DNA of 64,000 nucleotides. Source: Gemmatimonadota bacterium. Lineage in GTDB: Bacteria > Latescibacterota > UBA2968 > UBA8231. Both the position numbers and the translations under genes were made by a program. The stretch is from assembly GCA_009840005.1 (NCBI GenBank), contig VXOR01000002.1, forward strand, positions 1 to 64,000, in the 5' to 3' direction. The notes beneath the pieces were generated by a model. It saw only the letters and a program-made list of their open reading frames with translations, had not been told where the DNA came from and did no database searches. Positions 43,242-51,442 of the stretch are shown piece after piece; the first letter of the stretch is position 1, and each line of letters opens with the position of its first letter.

Positions 43242-44189
43242 TCAGGCCGCCTCCAGTCTTTTGCCGCCAAAGCGCCAGTTGATCATCGTCAGCGCAAAAA
43301 TCAGCCCGAACAGCACCATGGACACCGTTGCGGCATAGCCGATTTCCAAGCGCTCGTACGCCTGGGTGTAGATGTAGTAACTCATGGTCGTCGTCGATCC
43401 CTCCGGCCCGCCCGCAGTCATGATATAGGCCGCCTCAAAACCGCCCTGCAATCCGCCGATGATGCTGGTGACAAAGATGAAAAAGGTCGTCGGTGCCAAC
43501 TGCGGTACCGTGATGTGGCGCAATCGCGCCCACCAGCCAGCTCCGTCCATCTCCGCGGCCTCGTAGAGTTCCGGTGGGATATTCTGTAGCCCCGCCAAGT
43601 AGAGGATCATGTTAAATCCCCCGACGCTGGCCCACACGAACATGATAATGAAAGCTGGCTTGGCCCAGTTTTTGTCAATCAGCCAGCCCGGCAAAAGCCC
43701 GATGGCCTGCTCGGCGGGAATGCCCAAAAATTTGTATAGACTCCACAATAGTCCGTTGACGATGCCGACGTTTGGCTCGAAAGTGAAGACCATCTTCCAC
43801 ACCATGAAGATGGCCACGCCGTGGCACAGATGCGGGATGAAAAAAAAGGTGCGGAAGACGATGCGTCCCTTCAGATTTTTGTTAAGCAGCACCGCCAAGA
43901 TCAGGGCCCCAGCCATTGAGAAGGGGATGTTGAGCATGAGGAACAAGGTATTGCCCAGATATTGCCAGAAGTAAGGGTCGAGCGCCTTCCACTCGCCGTC
44001 CACCCGATCAAAGCCCACTAACTCGGCAAAGTTAGCCAGTCCGATGAAATCGGGCGCTTGGCCGCTGGCCAGTTGGTAGCGGTAGAAGCTCAGCCCCGCA
44101 GCCGCCACCACCGGCCCCAAGGTGAAGATCAAGAAGCCGACTAAATTGGGCGTGAGGAAACCGACGGCGGCCCATCCCTGGCGCTTCAT
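43242..44189 (-). CDS. Carbohydrate ABC transporter permease (CUT1, MalF-like)
   Basis: A 315-residue inner-membrane protein with six predicted helices and the EAA motif (ELYEAAEMDGAGWWARLRHITVPQLAP). It forms a heterodimer with the permease encoded downstream. It starts 4 nt before the end of the solute-binding-protein gene (ATGA overlap), so expression is coupled. The substrate is probably a mono- or oligosaccharide or a sugar acid, judged by the neighbours. Confidence 0.92.
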   Translation of the reverse strand: MKRQGWAAVGFLTPNLVGFLIFTLGPVVAAAGLSFYRYQLASGQAPDFIGLANFAELVGFDRVDGEWKALDPYFWQYLGNTLFLMLNIPFSMAGALILAVLLNKNLKGRIVFRTFFFIPHLCHGVAIFMVWKMVFTFEPNVGIVNGLLWSLYKFLGIPAEQAIGLLPGWLIDKNWAKPAFIIMFVWASVGGFNMILYLAGLQNIPPELYEAAEMDGAGWWARLRHITVPQLAPTTFFIFVTSIIGGLQGGFEAAYIMTAGGPEGSTTTMSYYIYTQAYERLEIGYAATVSMVLFGLIFALTMINWRFGGKRLEAA

Positions 44190-45469
44190 GGTGCGTCCTT
44201 GTAGATCCGATCCAGATAGGCGTTGGTCACTTCGTGGGCCTGCCGCAGCGACTCCGCCACTGTCTCCCGACCCGCCAAAGCCGCGTCCAACTCATCCTGC
44301 ATGCGCCGGAACAGATCTTCCCACCACACCTCCTGCGGAAAGATTTGCACCTCGTAGTCCATGGCCCGCACAAAGACCTCTTCGTCCCACGGCGTGTCCT
44401 CGCGCAGGAAGGCGGTTCTAGCCACTGAGCGCTGCGGCGGCAGATCGCTGCCCAAAACCGCCATCTTGGCCATGGACTCAGGCCCCACTAGGAACTCGAC
44501 CAGTTTCCAAGCGGCCTCGGGTTGCGGCGTGTCCTTCCAGATTGAAAAACCCGAGCCAGCGTAGCGCGTCTGCCGCCCGCCCGGCCCCTCGGGAACCAGT
44601 GCCAGATTCCAGCGAAAGCGATCTAAGAGTTGGTAATCCGGTATGCGCCACGGACCGGTGATGGCCATGGCCACCCTTCCGGCCTCAAACGTGAAGGTGC
44701 TCATCGGGTTGTCGCTGCGCATTCCCGGCCGCGGCGGGCTTACTTTGTTCTCAAAGTAGAGATCCACGTAGAATTGCGTACCTAGGAGCACCTTGGAGTC
44801 GTCCAGATTAGACACCCAACGCCCGTCCTCCTGCCGTAGAAAATCCCCGCCTGCACTCCACACGTAGTTGGCGATATCGTAGGGCGTCAGCCCGTAGATA
44901 TCCGTCATGCCGTCGCCGTCTTCATCGACCGTCAGCTTCCGGGCTTTCTCCACCAGTTCCTCCCAGGTCCAGTCGTCGGTCGGATAGTCCACCCCGTAGC
45001 GGTCGAAGAGGTCCATATTGTAATAGCAGGAGATGGTCGATCCTTTGACTGGCAGGCCGTAGAGAACGCCTCGATAGGTATAAGCCCGCAGGCCCACCGG
45101 GTAGTAGTCGCCGCGGTCAATCCCGTGGCGATCGACCAACTCATCTAGGGGCAAAAGCTGGCCGGTGCTAGACACTTGTGGCATATCTCTCCAGTGCAAA
45201 TTGAACACATCGGGCGCGTGCCCCGCGTCAATGCCGGCCAAAAGTTTTTGCACAAAGCGCCGCGCTGGCATCACCTCCACCCGCAGCTTGGCCTCCGGGT
45301 TCAGGGTGCGGAACTCGTCGATGATCTGGCGATAGATGGCCGTCTGCTCGGGCGTACCTCTGACCCAGATGGTCAGCACGTCTTCGGTGGGGTACAGGCG
45401 AAACTGGCTAGCGCCGATCAAGACGCTGAGGACGATGACCGCCAGTCCTCCCAAGCGCAAAAATCGCAT
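44186..45469 (-). CDS. ABC transporter extracellular solute-binding protein (family 1)
   Basis: A 427-residue exported protein. An N-terminal hydrophobic signal (residues about 5-20, ending IGASQ) is followed by a periplasmic-binding-protein fold characteristic of family 1 sugar-binding proteins (LTIWVRGTPEQTAIYRQIIDEF, DVFNLHWRDMPQ, GLPVKGSTISCYYNMDLFDRYGVDYPTDDWTWEEL, GRVAMAITGPWRIPDYQ). No lipobox Cys is seen, so it is soluble or anchored by its signal. It is the first gene of the five-gene transporter and catabolism cluster, behind a strong terminator. It should decide the substrate taken up. Confidence 0.92.
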   Translation of the reverse strand: MRFLRLGGLAVIVLSVLIGASQFRLYPTEDVLTIWVRGTPEQTAIYRQIIDEFRTLNPEAKLRVEVMPARRFVQKLLAGIDAGHAPDVFNLHWRDMPQVSSTGQLLPLDELVDRHGIDRGDYYPVGLRAYTYRGVLYGLPVKGSTISCYYNMDLFDRYGVDYPTDDWTWEELVEKARKLTVDEDGDGMTDIYGLTPYDIANYVWSAGGDFLRQEDGRWVSNLDDSKVLLGTQFYVDLYFENKVSPPRPGMRSDNPMSTFTFEAGRVAMAITGPWRIPDYQLLDRFRWNLALVPEGPGGRQTRYAGSGFSIWKDTPQPEAAWKLVEFLVGPESMAKMAVLGSDLPPQRSVARTAFLREDTPWDEEVFVRAMDYEVQIFPQEVWWEDLFRRMQDELDAALAGRETVAESLRQAHEVTNAYLDRIYKDAP

Positions 45470-45489
45470 AGTGTCGTGCCCGTTTTGCG

Positions 45490-45526
45490 AAAAAAAGAGA
45501 GCCCGCCTAGAAAGACGGGCTCTCTG
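45490..45526 (-). terminator. Strong rho-independent terminator
   Basis: On the minus strand a perfect 10-bp stem (AGAGAGCCCG with CGGGCTCTCT) closes a 10-nt loop and is followed by TTTTTTT. It lies 27 nt past the stop of the CBM9-like gene and separates it from the transporter operon downstream. Confidence 0.9.
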
Positions 45527-45552
45527 CTACTCGGCCAATACTCGTAGGCTTA

Positions 45553-46464
45553 CTACTGGTACTGAGCCTTAATCCGCCCCCAGCTCTCCGCTTCCACCGC
45601 GGTGGTCGGTTCGCCCCACTCGATGCCGGGGTCTATGGGTGAGAGGAACACATCGGTCACTGGTCTGCCAGCCGCCCCCCCAGGGCTGGTACTCCACTGG
45701 CCATGGCGATAATCGTCGTCGCCGGTGAGCACATCGACGTCGGTCACCATATTGCCCCAGTGGATGATCTGCCCTTCCTCAAAGTCCCAAACCACTACCT
45801 GATCCTCGGTGGCTTCATCGCTACTTGGCATCTGCGCGATTGGCAGGATGCGGATTTCGTAGATATACGTACTTTCGCCGAACTCCTCGCCCGTAAAGCT
45901 CCAGGCGATTTCGACGTAGCGCGTGCCATTGACCAGCCACGGCAAATTGAGAATGGGCCTAAAGAACTCAAAGGCACCGTCCTTGGGCGGCAGCGCGTAC
46001 TTGTAGTAGAACCCGTTGGCAACATCCCCTTGGTTCTGGTCGTCAATAGCAGTGTGGTCGGCGTTGAGCCCCATCTCGTAGCTGTCGTCCCAGAAGAATC
46101 TGCCCGGATCCTGGCGGTTGGTCACGTGCAAATTGTCGTACACCGAGGTGGTGATGTAGAACATATTCTGGCTATCGCTCCAGCCGAGCAAATGGCGGAA
46201 ATTCATATCGCTGGGATCAATCTCACCCTGCGAGGCAAATTCCAGCGCTCTCCCCTCTCGGGTCGAAGCACCCACCGGATAGGTCGTCTCGGCGAAAATG
46301 CCGTACTGGTCAACGGGAATGGCAGACCAGTCGTCGTCGAATCCGTCGATTACCGGCACATTGGTATCAGGGAACTGCACCGCGAGCAACAGCAAGTCAG
46401 GTGGATCGTGGGCCTGAGCAATAGATGCAATCCCTACCCCTAACACTAGGAACAGTTTCCGCAT
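45553..46464 (-). CDS. Exported CBM9/DOMON-like carbohydrate-binding protein
   Basis: A 303-residue secreted protein. Signal peptide residues 1-18 (ending AQA) are followed by a beta-sandwich resembling CBM9-like domains, with the typical opening VPVIDGFDDDWSAIP, a central YITTSVYDNLHVTN strand and aromatic loops suited to bind a sugar. The terminus TAVEAESWGRIKAQYQ is shared with the unrelated exported protein at 62243 ([12 protein letters not shown]), so it may be a sorting tag. The ATG at 46464 has the near-perfect site AAAGGAGG. The next gene is the ABC sugar-binding protein behind a terminator, so a related function is plausible. Confidence 0.8.
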   Translation of the reverse strand: MRKLFLVLGVGIASIAQAHDPPDLLLLAVQFPDTNVPVIDGFDDDWSAIPVDQYGIFAETTYPVGASTREGRALEFASQGEIDPSDMNFRHLLGWSDSQNMFYITTSVYDNLHVTNRQDPGRFFWDDSYEMGLNADHTAIDDQNQGDVANGFYYKYALPPKDGAFEFFRPILNLPWLVNGTRYVEIAWSFTGEEFGESTYIYEIRILPIAQMPSSDEATEDQVVVWDFEEGQIIHWGNMVTDVDVLTGDDDYRHGQWSTSPGGAAGRPVTDVFLSPIDPGIEWGEPTTAVEAESWGRIKAQYQ

Positions 46465-46562
46465 GATAATACCCTCCTTTACATAGGGCGGCGAAAGTGG
46501 ATGATAGTGCAAATACTTAATTCATTGAGTACCCAAAAGCAAATAAAAATGTCGCTCTCTTG

Positions 46563-46594
46563 CTGTAAAATCTCAATAAATTTAATGTTTACAG
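46563..46594. promoter_or_regulatory. Inverted repeat in the AT-rich gap before the CBM9-like gene
   Basis: CTGTAAA at 46563-46569 pairs with TTTACAG at 46588-46594 around an 18-nt AT-rich loop, inside the AT-rich gap 46465-46619. The gap probably holds the promoter of the CBM9-like gene and the transcript end of the envelope operon. No clear terminator or -10/-35 pair was fixed, so operator or terminator hairpin are both possible. Confidence 0.25.
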
Positions 46595-46619
46595 TAGATT
46601 ATCGACCCCTAACAACCTG

Positions 46620-49352
46620 TCACTCCAGCCCCGCGTAAATTGTAATAAACGCCTGCGTTGTATTTATCGCTTGACGCTCTTTGAAGTTTTTGTGCTCCAA
46701 GACGATGCCCGTCAATAACCGGATGCTGTAGCCTTGATAGGCCGACGTATTGGCGAATTGCAGCCCCACCGTCAGGGAATTGAAATCGCTGGAGTCGTCG
46801 TCAAAGTCGTCGAACCACACGTACTCCATCCCCGCCTGTACTTGCGTCACCTCTAGGAGCTGCATCCGCGCCAAGGCACCGAACAATTCCATCAGGCTGG
46901 TGTGCTGGCCCGCCGCAAACAACGTGCGGCTCTGCTTGCGGAACTCGCTTTTCCAACGCGGCTCAACAATCAGCCGACCCAACTCGTACTCGTACCTAGC
47001 CTTGTTGATAAAACCAAAGAAAAAGTCGGTCTCGTCCAGCCCCAATCGCCGCAGTTGCGCCTCGTCCAGCCGTTGGTGGAAATACACGTAGTTCAATTTG
47101 CTCAGCAAAAGGAGCGAGGCCGTCCTCAGACTGTGGCCGACAAAAAGCTGGTTCACCCAAGTGTCGCGTCCCAGTAGCGGATCGTCCAACGGGGTCAGGG
47201 CCCCGCCCCTGATCGTATTGTCCGGGGCCCACTGCAACAGCGGGTTGGGGATGTCGTCCTCCACCCGCTTGGCCATCTCAAAGATCCGCAGGCGGCCGTA
47301 GCGCGGCGACAGCCCATCGTAATTGAGCACCGCGTAGGTACCGTAGTTCTTTTGGTCTGAAGAGATCAGCCCCTCGCGCAATACCCCGGCCATCAGCCGC
47401 AGTTGCGGCGTCAGATATACACCGCCGTACGCGTTGTAGCCCCGATGGTCGCGTCGGTAGGGGTAGTCGGGTTCCTCGTCGTTTTCGTACTGATCGACCC
47501 AGAAATTGTTGTTCATGTCCACCCCGAACAAAAACTCCGGCCGATCGACGCCAAAGCGCATGAAGGGCTCTTCGTAGTCGGGCGTATTGTTGATCTTGAC
47601 CCTATTGTCGTTCTGATTGAGATCCGGCACAAAGTCGTTGTTCTGATCCCACCCTGGGAAGACCTGCAAATCCGGCTGCACCCAGTCTCTGCGGAAGGCG
47701 TCGGGGACCCGGTCTTGGTCGTCGTTATCCTCGACCAGTTCCACGCGGTCCCGGTCGGCACTGTAGTCAATCTGGCCGTTATCCGCAGCGACAAATGCCT
47801 GGCTATTGTAGAAGGGATCCATGCTGTAGGCCTCGCCGTAAAAAAAGAACGGCTCGGCCCGCTTGGACGCGTTCACCATCCAAGCCGGTGCGTTGGGACG
47901 GCCTTTGATGCCCGAAGAAGCTCTGTGCTTATTCTCCAGCACATTGGGATACTTGCGGTAGCTCCAGCTCAGGTCGTACTCGCCGTACAAGTCGAAACCG
48001 AGCACCTCGTTCACTGCAAGCGTACCCCCCAAGATATGGGTAGCCGTGGGCAGGCCGTACTCAAAGCTGATAGTGCGCAAATTGGTCAGATCGCGGATAT
48101 TGCCCTGCGCTTGGTCCACTAGCAGCAGCACCGGATTGCCCGACACATCGAGTTGGTTGTTCGACGTCATCCAGATCTGGTAATCGTTGGCCACGACCAA
48201 GCGGAACTCCACCCCGACGATTTCGCCTACTTCGCCACTGGCCCGGTTGGTAAAATCGGACTGGCCAAAATCGTAGAACAGCCGGATCTCTTCGCTGCCG
48301 TTGGCCGAGATAAAGCCCTGCTCTGTCAGCCCCCCTTCAACCAGTGGTTCTAAGCCTATATCTCTGCCGCGATCGACGCTGCCGTCCCTGTAGGTGATGA
48401 GCACATCGGAGCCGGTCGGGAAAAAGGCCGCCCCACCGACGCCGTCCTCGGGCGAATCGTCGCGCAACACAATCTGGATCCCGGTTATCGCATTCGAGCC
48501 CACGGTCCCGCCTTGGGGCCCTCCGAACAAGCCAGCCGCGGTCACTGCTTGGCTGGTCCCTTGAAAATTTTGCCTCTCGGTCAGTGCACCGGTGATCATA
48601 TTCTTAAAGAAATCCCGATCCGTCAGCGCATTCGCTTGGTGGGCATTCACCATGTGAATCCCCATCTCAGTGAAGTCGCCTACTTGGGCCGTAAAGCGCC
48701 CTCCGAACAAGGTGGTGGCGCTCGTTCTCCGCACCTCGCGTTCCCGGACCCCCCGCGGACCGCTGATGCGCGAATAAATCAGCGTGCCCTCGTATTTGTC
48801 CGAGGCCAAGTCAGCCTGCACCCCGTCCAGCCGCGCCTTGGAAAAGGTCATGGGCGTCAAGGTCGTGCGCAGGTCGCGGCTCACTGTCAGCGCATAGAAA
48901 TACGAACCCTTCTGGTCTGCGGCCACCACCACCCCGGAAAACCATCGGTCAAAACGGCTGGATTGAAATACGACGTTGCCAAATTCTTGCGGCCTTTCCT
49001 GGGACGTATTGTAGACTAGCCACCCCTGATTGATGAAATTGCCGTAGAGATCGTAGAAATAGCTCCCCTCTATATCGGCGTTTATATAGCGCTGGTAGGG
49101 GGAGCGGGCGTAGTTGGTGTATTCCCACTGGCGCCAGCGGTATTCGGCGAAGAGTTCCTGCGGCACGTACCAGCGCCGCACCGCCGGGTCGATTGCGTCC
49201 AACATCCCCTGAGCCCCTTGGGGCCGGAAGTTAGTCGCAGTGCCCTGCCCAACCCCCAAGCGCGAGCCGTAGTCGGGCTGCTGACCCCAAGTCGCCTCTG
49301 CGAGTATGGCTAGGAGTAAGATCCCCCTGAGTATGTTGCGCTGCTGTCTCAA
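46620..49352 (-). CDS. Large predicted outer-membrane beta-barrel protein, paralogue A
   Basis: A 910-residue exported protein. A signal peptide ends near Thr-Trp-Gly-Gln. Alternating aromatic and polar beta strands follow. A central segment rich in D-x-N and D-x-D loops (DNDDQDRVPD, GWDQNNDFVPDLNQND, GVDMNNNFWVDQYENDEEPDYPYRRDH) resembles calcium-binding type-3-repeat loops, and the rest is barrel-like, ending ITIYAGLE. It is homologous along its length to the protein at 54476-57133. I chose TTG at 49352 as start, with GGAG 10 nt upstream and a good signal peptide; TTG at 49388, overlapping the previous stop, is the alternative. It is the last gene of the envelope operon. I do not recognise a named family. 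Confidence 0.75.
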   Translation of the reverse strand: MRQQRNILRGILLLAILAEATWGQQPDYGSRLGVGQGTATNFRPQGAQGMLDAIDPAVRRWYVPQELFAEYRWRQWEYTNYARSPYQRYINADIEGSYFYDLYGNFINQGWLVYNTSQERPQEFGNVVFQSSRFDRWFSGVVVAADQKGSYFYALTVSRDLRTTLTPMTFSKARLDGVQADLASDKYEGTLIYSRISGPRGVREREVRRTSATTLFGGRFTAQVGDFTEMGIHMVNAHQANALTDRDFFKNMITGALTERQNFQGTSQAVTAAGLFGGPQGGTVGSNAITGIQIVLRDDSPEDGVGGAAFFPTGSDVLITYRDGSVDRGRDIGLEPLVEGGLTEQGFISANGSEEIRLFYDFGQSDFTNRASGEVGEIVGVEFRLVVANDYQIWMTSNNQLDVSGNPVLLLVDQAQGNIRDLTNLRTISFEYGLPTATHILGGTLAVNEVLGFDLYGEYDLSWSYRKYPNVLENKHRASSGIKGRPNAPAWMVNASKRAEPFFFYGEAYSMDPFYNSQAFVAADNGQIDYSADRDRVELVEDNDDQDRVPDAFRRDWVQPDLQVFPGWDQNNDFVPDLNQNDNRVKINNTPDYEEPFMRFGVDRPEFLFGVDMNNNFWVDQYENDEEPDYPYRRDHRGYNAYGGVYLTPQLRLMAGVLREGLISSDQKNYGTYAVLNYDGLSPRYGRLRIFEMAKRVEDDIPNPLLQWAPDNTIRGGALTPLDDPLLGRDTWVNQLFVGHSLRTASLLLLSKLNYVYFHQRLDEAQLRRLGLDETDFFFGFINKARYEYELGRLIVEPRWKSEFRKQSRTLFAAGQHTSLMELFGALARMQLLEVTQVQAGMEYVWFDDFDDDSSDFNSLTVGLQFANTSAYQGYSIRLLTGIVLEHKNFKERQAINTTQAFITIYAGLE

Positions 49353-49384
49353 CGCGAACTTTCTCCGGTAAATGGCCGGCCTCG

Positions 49385-51430
49385 TCAATAGGCCACGGCA
49401 ACCAGACCACTGGCCGCTTGGCTGCCCCGGTCTGTATCGAGCGATATTTTGTACACGTATATTCCGGGCGCAACCACTTTCCCCCCTGCGTCTCGCCCAT
49501 CCCACAGGTGCTCAAAAACGCCGCTTTGAGTTCCAGTTCCAGCTACATCTGCCACTAGGCGTCCGGCTAGGTCGAAAATCTGCACCTCTAGCTGCCGCAA
49601 GGTGCCCAAGTTGCGCACATCGTGGGCAATGCGCACGCGGTCGTTGACTCCGTCGCCATTGGGCGTAAAAGTCGGCGGCATCACCCGCAAATCGCTGATC
49701 AGCTCCCCGCCCATGGGCGTGTTGACCGAAAGCACGTCCCCGCCAAAGCGAAAGGTCGCGTTTCCCGCCTTTACCTGCTGCTTCAAGGTCGGCTCGGCGC
49801 TGTTGTAGACCCAGCCGCTGAACTCGGTGCCAAAGCGCAGCACCTTGGCGTCAAAGACCACCTCGACCCGCTTCTCGCTATCTTCTACCCCCTGCAGCAG
49901 TTCAAAGCCCACCACGATGCGATCGTCTTGGATCTCGGGCGGGAAATCCGCCGTTGTGTCCACCCCATCCACCAGCACGGCCCGCACGGCTTCAGCCCGA
50001 GTCTGGGTCGCAATTTCCAAGCGGTCGAACCCGGTATTGTTCTCTTCGAGGAGGGGCCGCACCACATACGTAAAGGTGTGGGGCGCAAAACTCTCCGTCT
50101 CGATCGGCCAGACCTCGGCGATTACGTCCCGGGCCGCCGATTCCTCGCCAAAAAGCAGCGACAACTCGTCGATGCGGGGCGCTTGGTCGCGGTCGGCAGT
50201 TAAGACGATTTCGAGTTGCAGATAGCGGCTCGGCCCGGGCGACATCAGGGCCGTGCCATCCGTCCAGGCTGCGGCCGGCACGGCCTCGTCGCGGAGGCCA
50301 CTAGCAAAGTCGTAGGGGGGCGACCAGGAGTTCCAGTTCTCTGCGTCGATGCTTCTAGTCACGTCGTTGAAAGACCCGGCACTGAACGTCAGGTCGTAGT
50401 TCTTGCGATCGATCTCGACGAAATTGCCCGTTCGCTCAATGCTGAAGAACCGGTTGGGCTGAGGCGTATTGCCGGTGCGGGTGCGCAACTGAATCTGTGT
50501 GCCCTCGGGCATGGCACCGCGCCAGCGGATCTTGCTCCAAGACACCGGATGACCAAAGTCGAGGATAGGCGTGCGGTACTCGGTGTGGGTGACAAAACCC
50601 TCGCCGTAAATCTCGAACTCGGCGATTTCCCAAGTGCGCTCGGGGTCCAAGGGCCGAATGCCAACCCACTTTAGGTCGCGCGTTGGGAAATGGTAATCTA
50701 CTACCACGTCGAGGTTTTCCAGGTTCCGCTCCAAGATATCAAAGGCCGGATCGTTTTTCGCGCCGAGCGCGCGGCTTATGTCTTCGTACCAGCGCTTGCC
50801 TGGGCGGCGCTGACCGGGCAGGTCTACAAAGGGTGCCGTAGCGTCGGCTACGCTAATTTCGTACCAAGCCAAGTAATTGTCCTCAAACCCCGGCCGCGGA
50901 TAGAAGCGAATGCGGTTGATGGGCAACTCGGCCCCTAGGTTGACCACTATATTCTTGACATTGCCTATGTTGACTCCGGCGAGGCGCGGCGAGATATCCA
51001 CGGGGCGCAGCGTCGCTGTTTCGATATTGCCGTCGACGATTGGTTCGACGGTCTTTCTCTCCTCTTTGGTATACCCGATGTGGATGCTGGTGTTGATGTC
51101 GCCTCCCCTCTCGGCAATGGACAGCGACAGGTTTTCCGCAGGATCAATCAAAACCGGCCGCAGGCTATTGTCGGCGAAATCGATCATGACGACTTTGCCG
51201 GAGTCCTTCATCAAAGGATCGGCCACCGGCTCCTGCGGCACCGAGGAGACGGGAAAGACCCCGACGATATTCCCTTCGGCGTCAACTGCCGCGTACTCCC
51301 CTTCTCCGCCTTCGACTAGCTCCTGCCAGACATTGCCTTCAGTACCACCGAGGTGGAACTCCGCCCGGCCCCAAGCCTCGGTGTTAATAAAAGTCCCCAA
51401 TCCGCAGATCATCAGTCCTAGGCGCAGCAT
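49385..51430 (-). CDS. Secreted discoidin-like protein with C-terminal FlgD-Ig-like domain (member 1)
   Basis: A 681-residue exported protein. Signal peptide about 1-20; a discoidin-like segment (NVKNIVVNLGAELPINRIRFYPRPGF); a central beta domain with SKIRWRGAMPEGTQIQLRTRTGN and NWNSWSPPYDF; and a C-terminal FlgD-like/type-9-like domain of about 100 residues beginning PPTFTPNGDGVNDRVRIAHDV and ending with a beta strand (LVAVAY). It is related to the two neighbours at 51443 and 57177, which share the same module order. The start has AAAGGAGG, 12 nt after the previous stop. The C-terminal domain usually marks proteins delivered to the cell surface or outer membrane. Ligands are unknown. Confidence 0.85.
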   Translation of the reverse strand: MLRLGLMICGLGTFINTEAWGRAEFHLGGTEGNVWQELVEGGEGEYAAVDAEGNIVGVFPVSSVPQEPVADPLMKDSGKVVMIDFADNSLRPVLIDPAENLSLSIAERGGDINTSIHIGYTKEERKTVEPIVDGNIETATLRPVDISPRLAGVNIGNVKNIVVNLGAELPINRIRFYPRPGFEDNYLAWYEISVADATAPFVDLPGQRRPGKRWYEDISRALGAKNDPAFDILERNLENLDVVVDYHFPTRDLKWVGIRPLDPERTWEIAEFEIYGEGFVTHTEYRTPILDFGHPVSWSKIRWRGAMPEGTQIQLRTRTGNTPQPNRFFSIERTGNFVEIDRKNYDLTFSAGSFNDVTRSIDAENWNSWSPPYDFASGLRDEAVPAAAWTDGTALMSPGPSRYLQLEIVLTADRDQAPRIDELSLLFGEESAARDVIAEVWPIETESFAPHTFTYVVRPLLEENNTGFDRLEIATQTRAEAVRAVLVDGVDTTADFPPEIQDDRIVVGFELLQGVEDSEKRVEVVFDAKVLRFGTEFSGWVYNSAEPTLKQQVKAGNATFRFGGDVLSVNTPMGGELISDLRVMPPTFTPNGDGVNDRVRIAHDVRNLGTLRQLEVQIFDLAGRLVADVAGTGTQSGVFEHLWDGRDAGGKVVAPGIYVYKISLDTDRGSQAASGLVAVAY

Positions 51431-51442
51431 TGCGGCCTCCTT

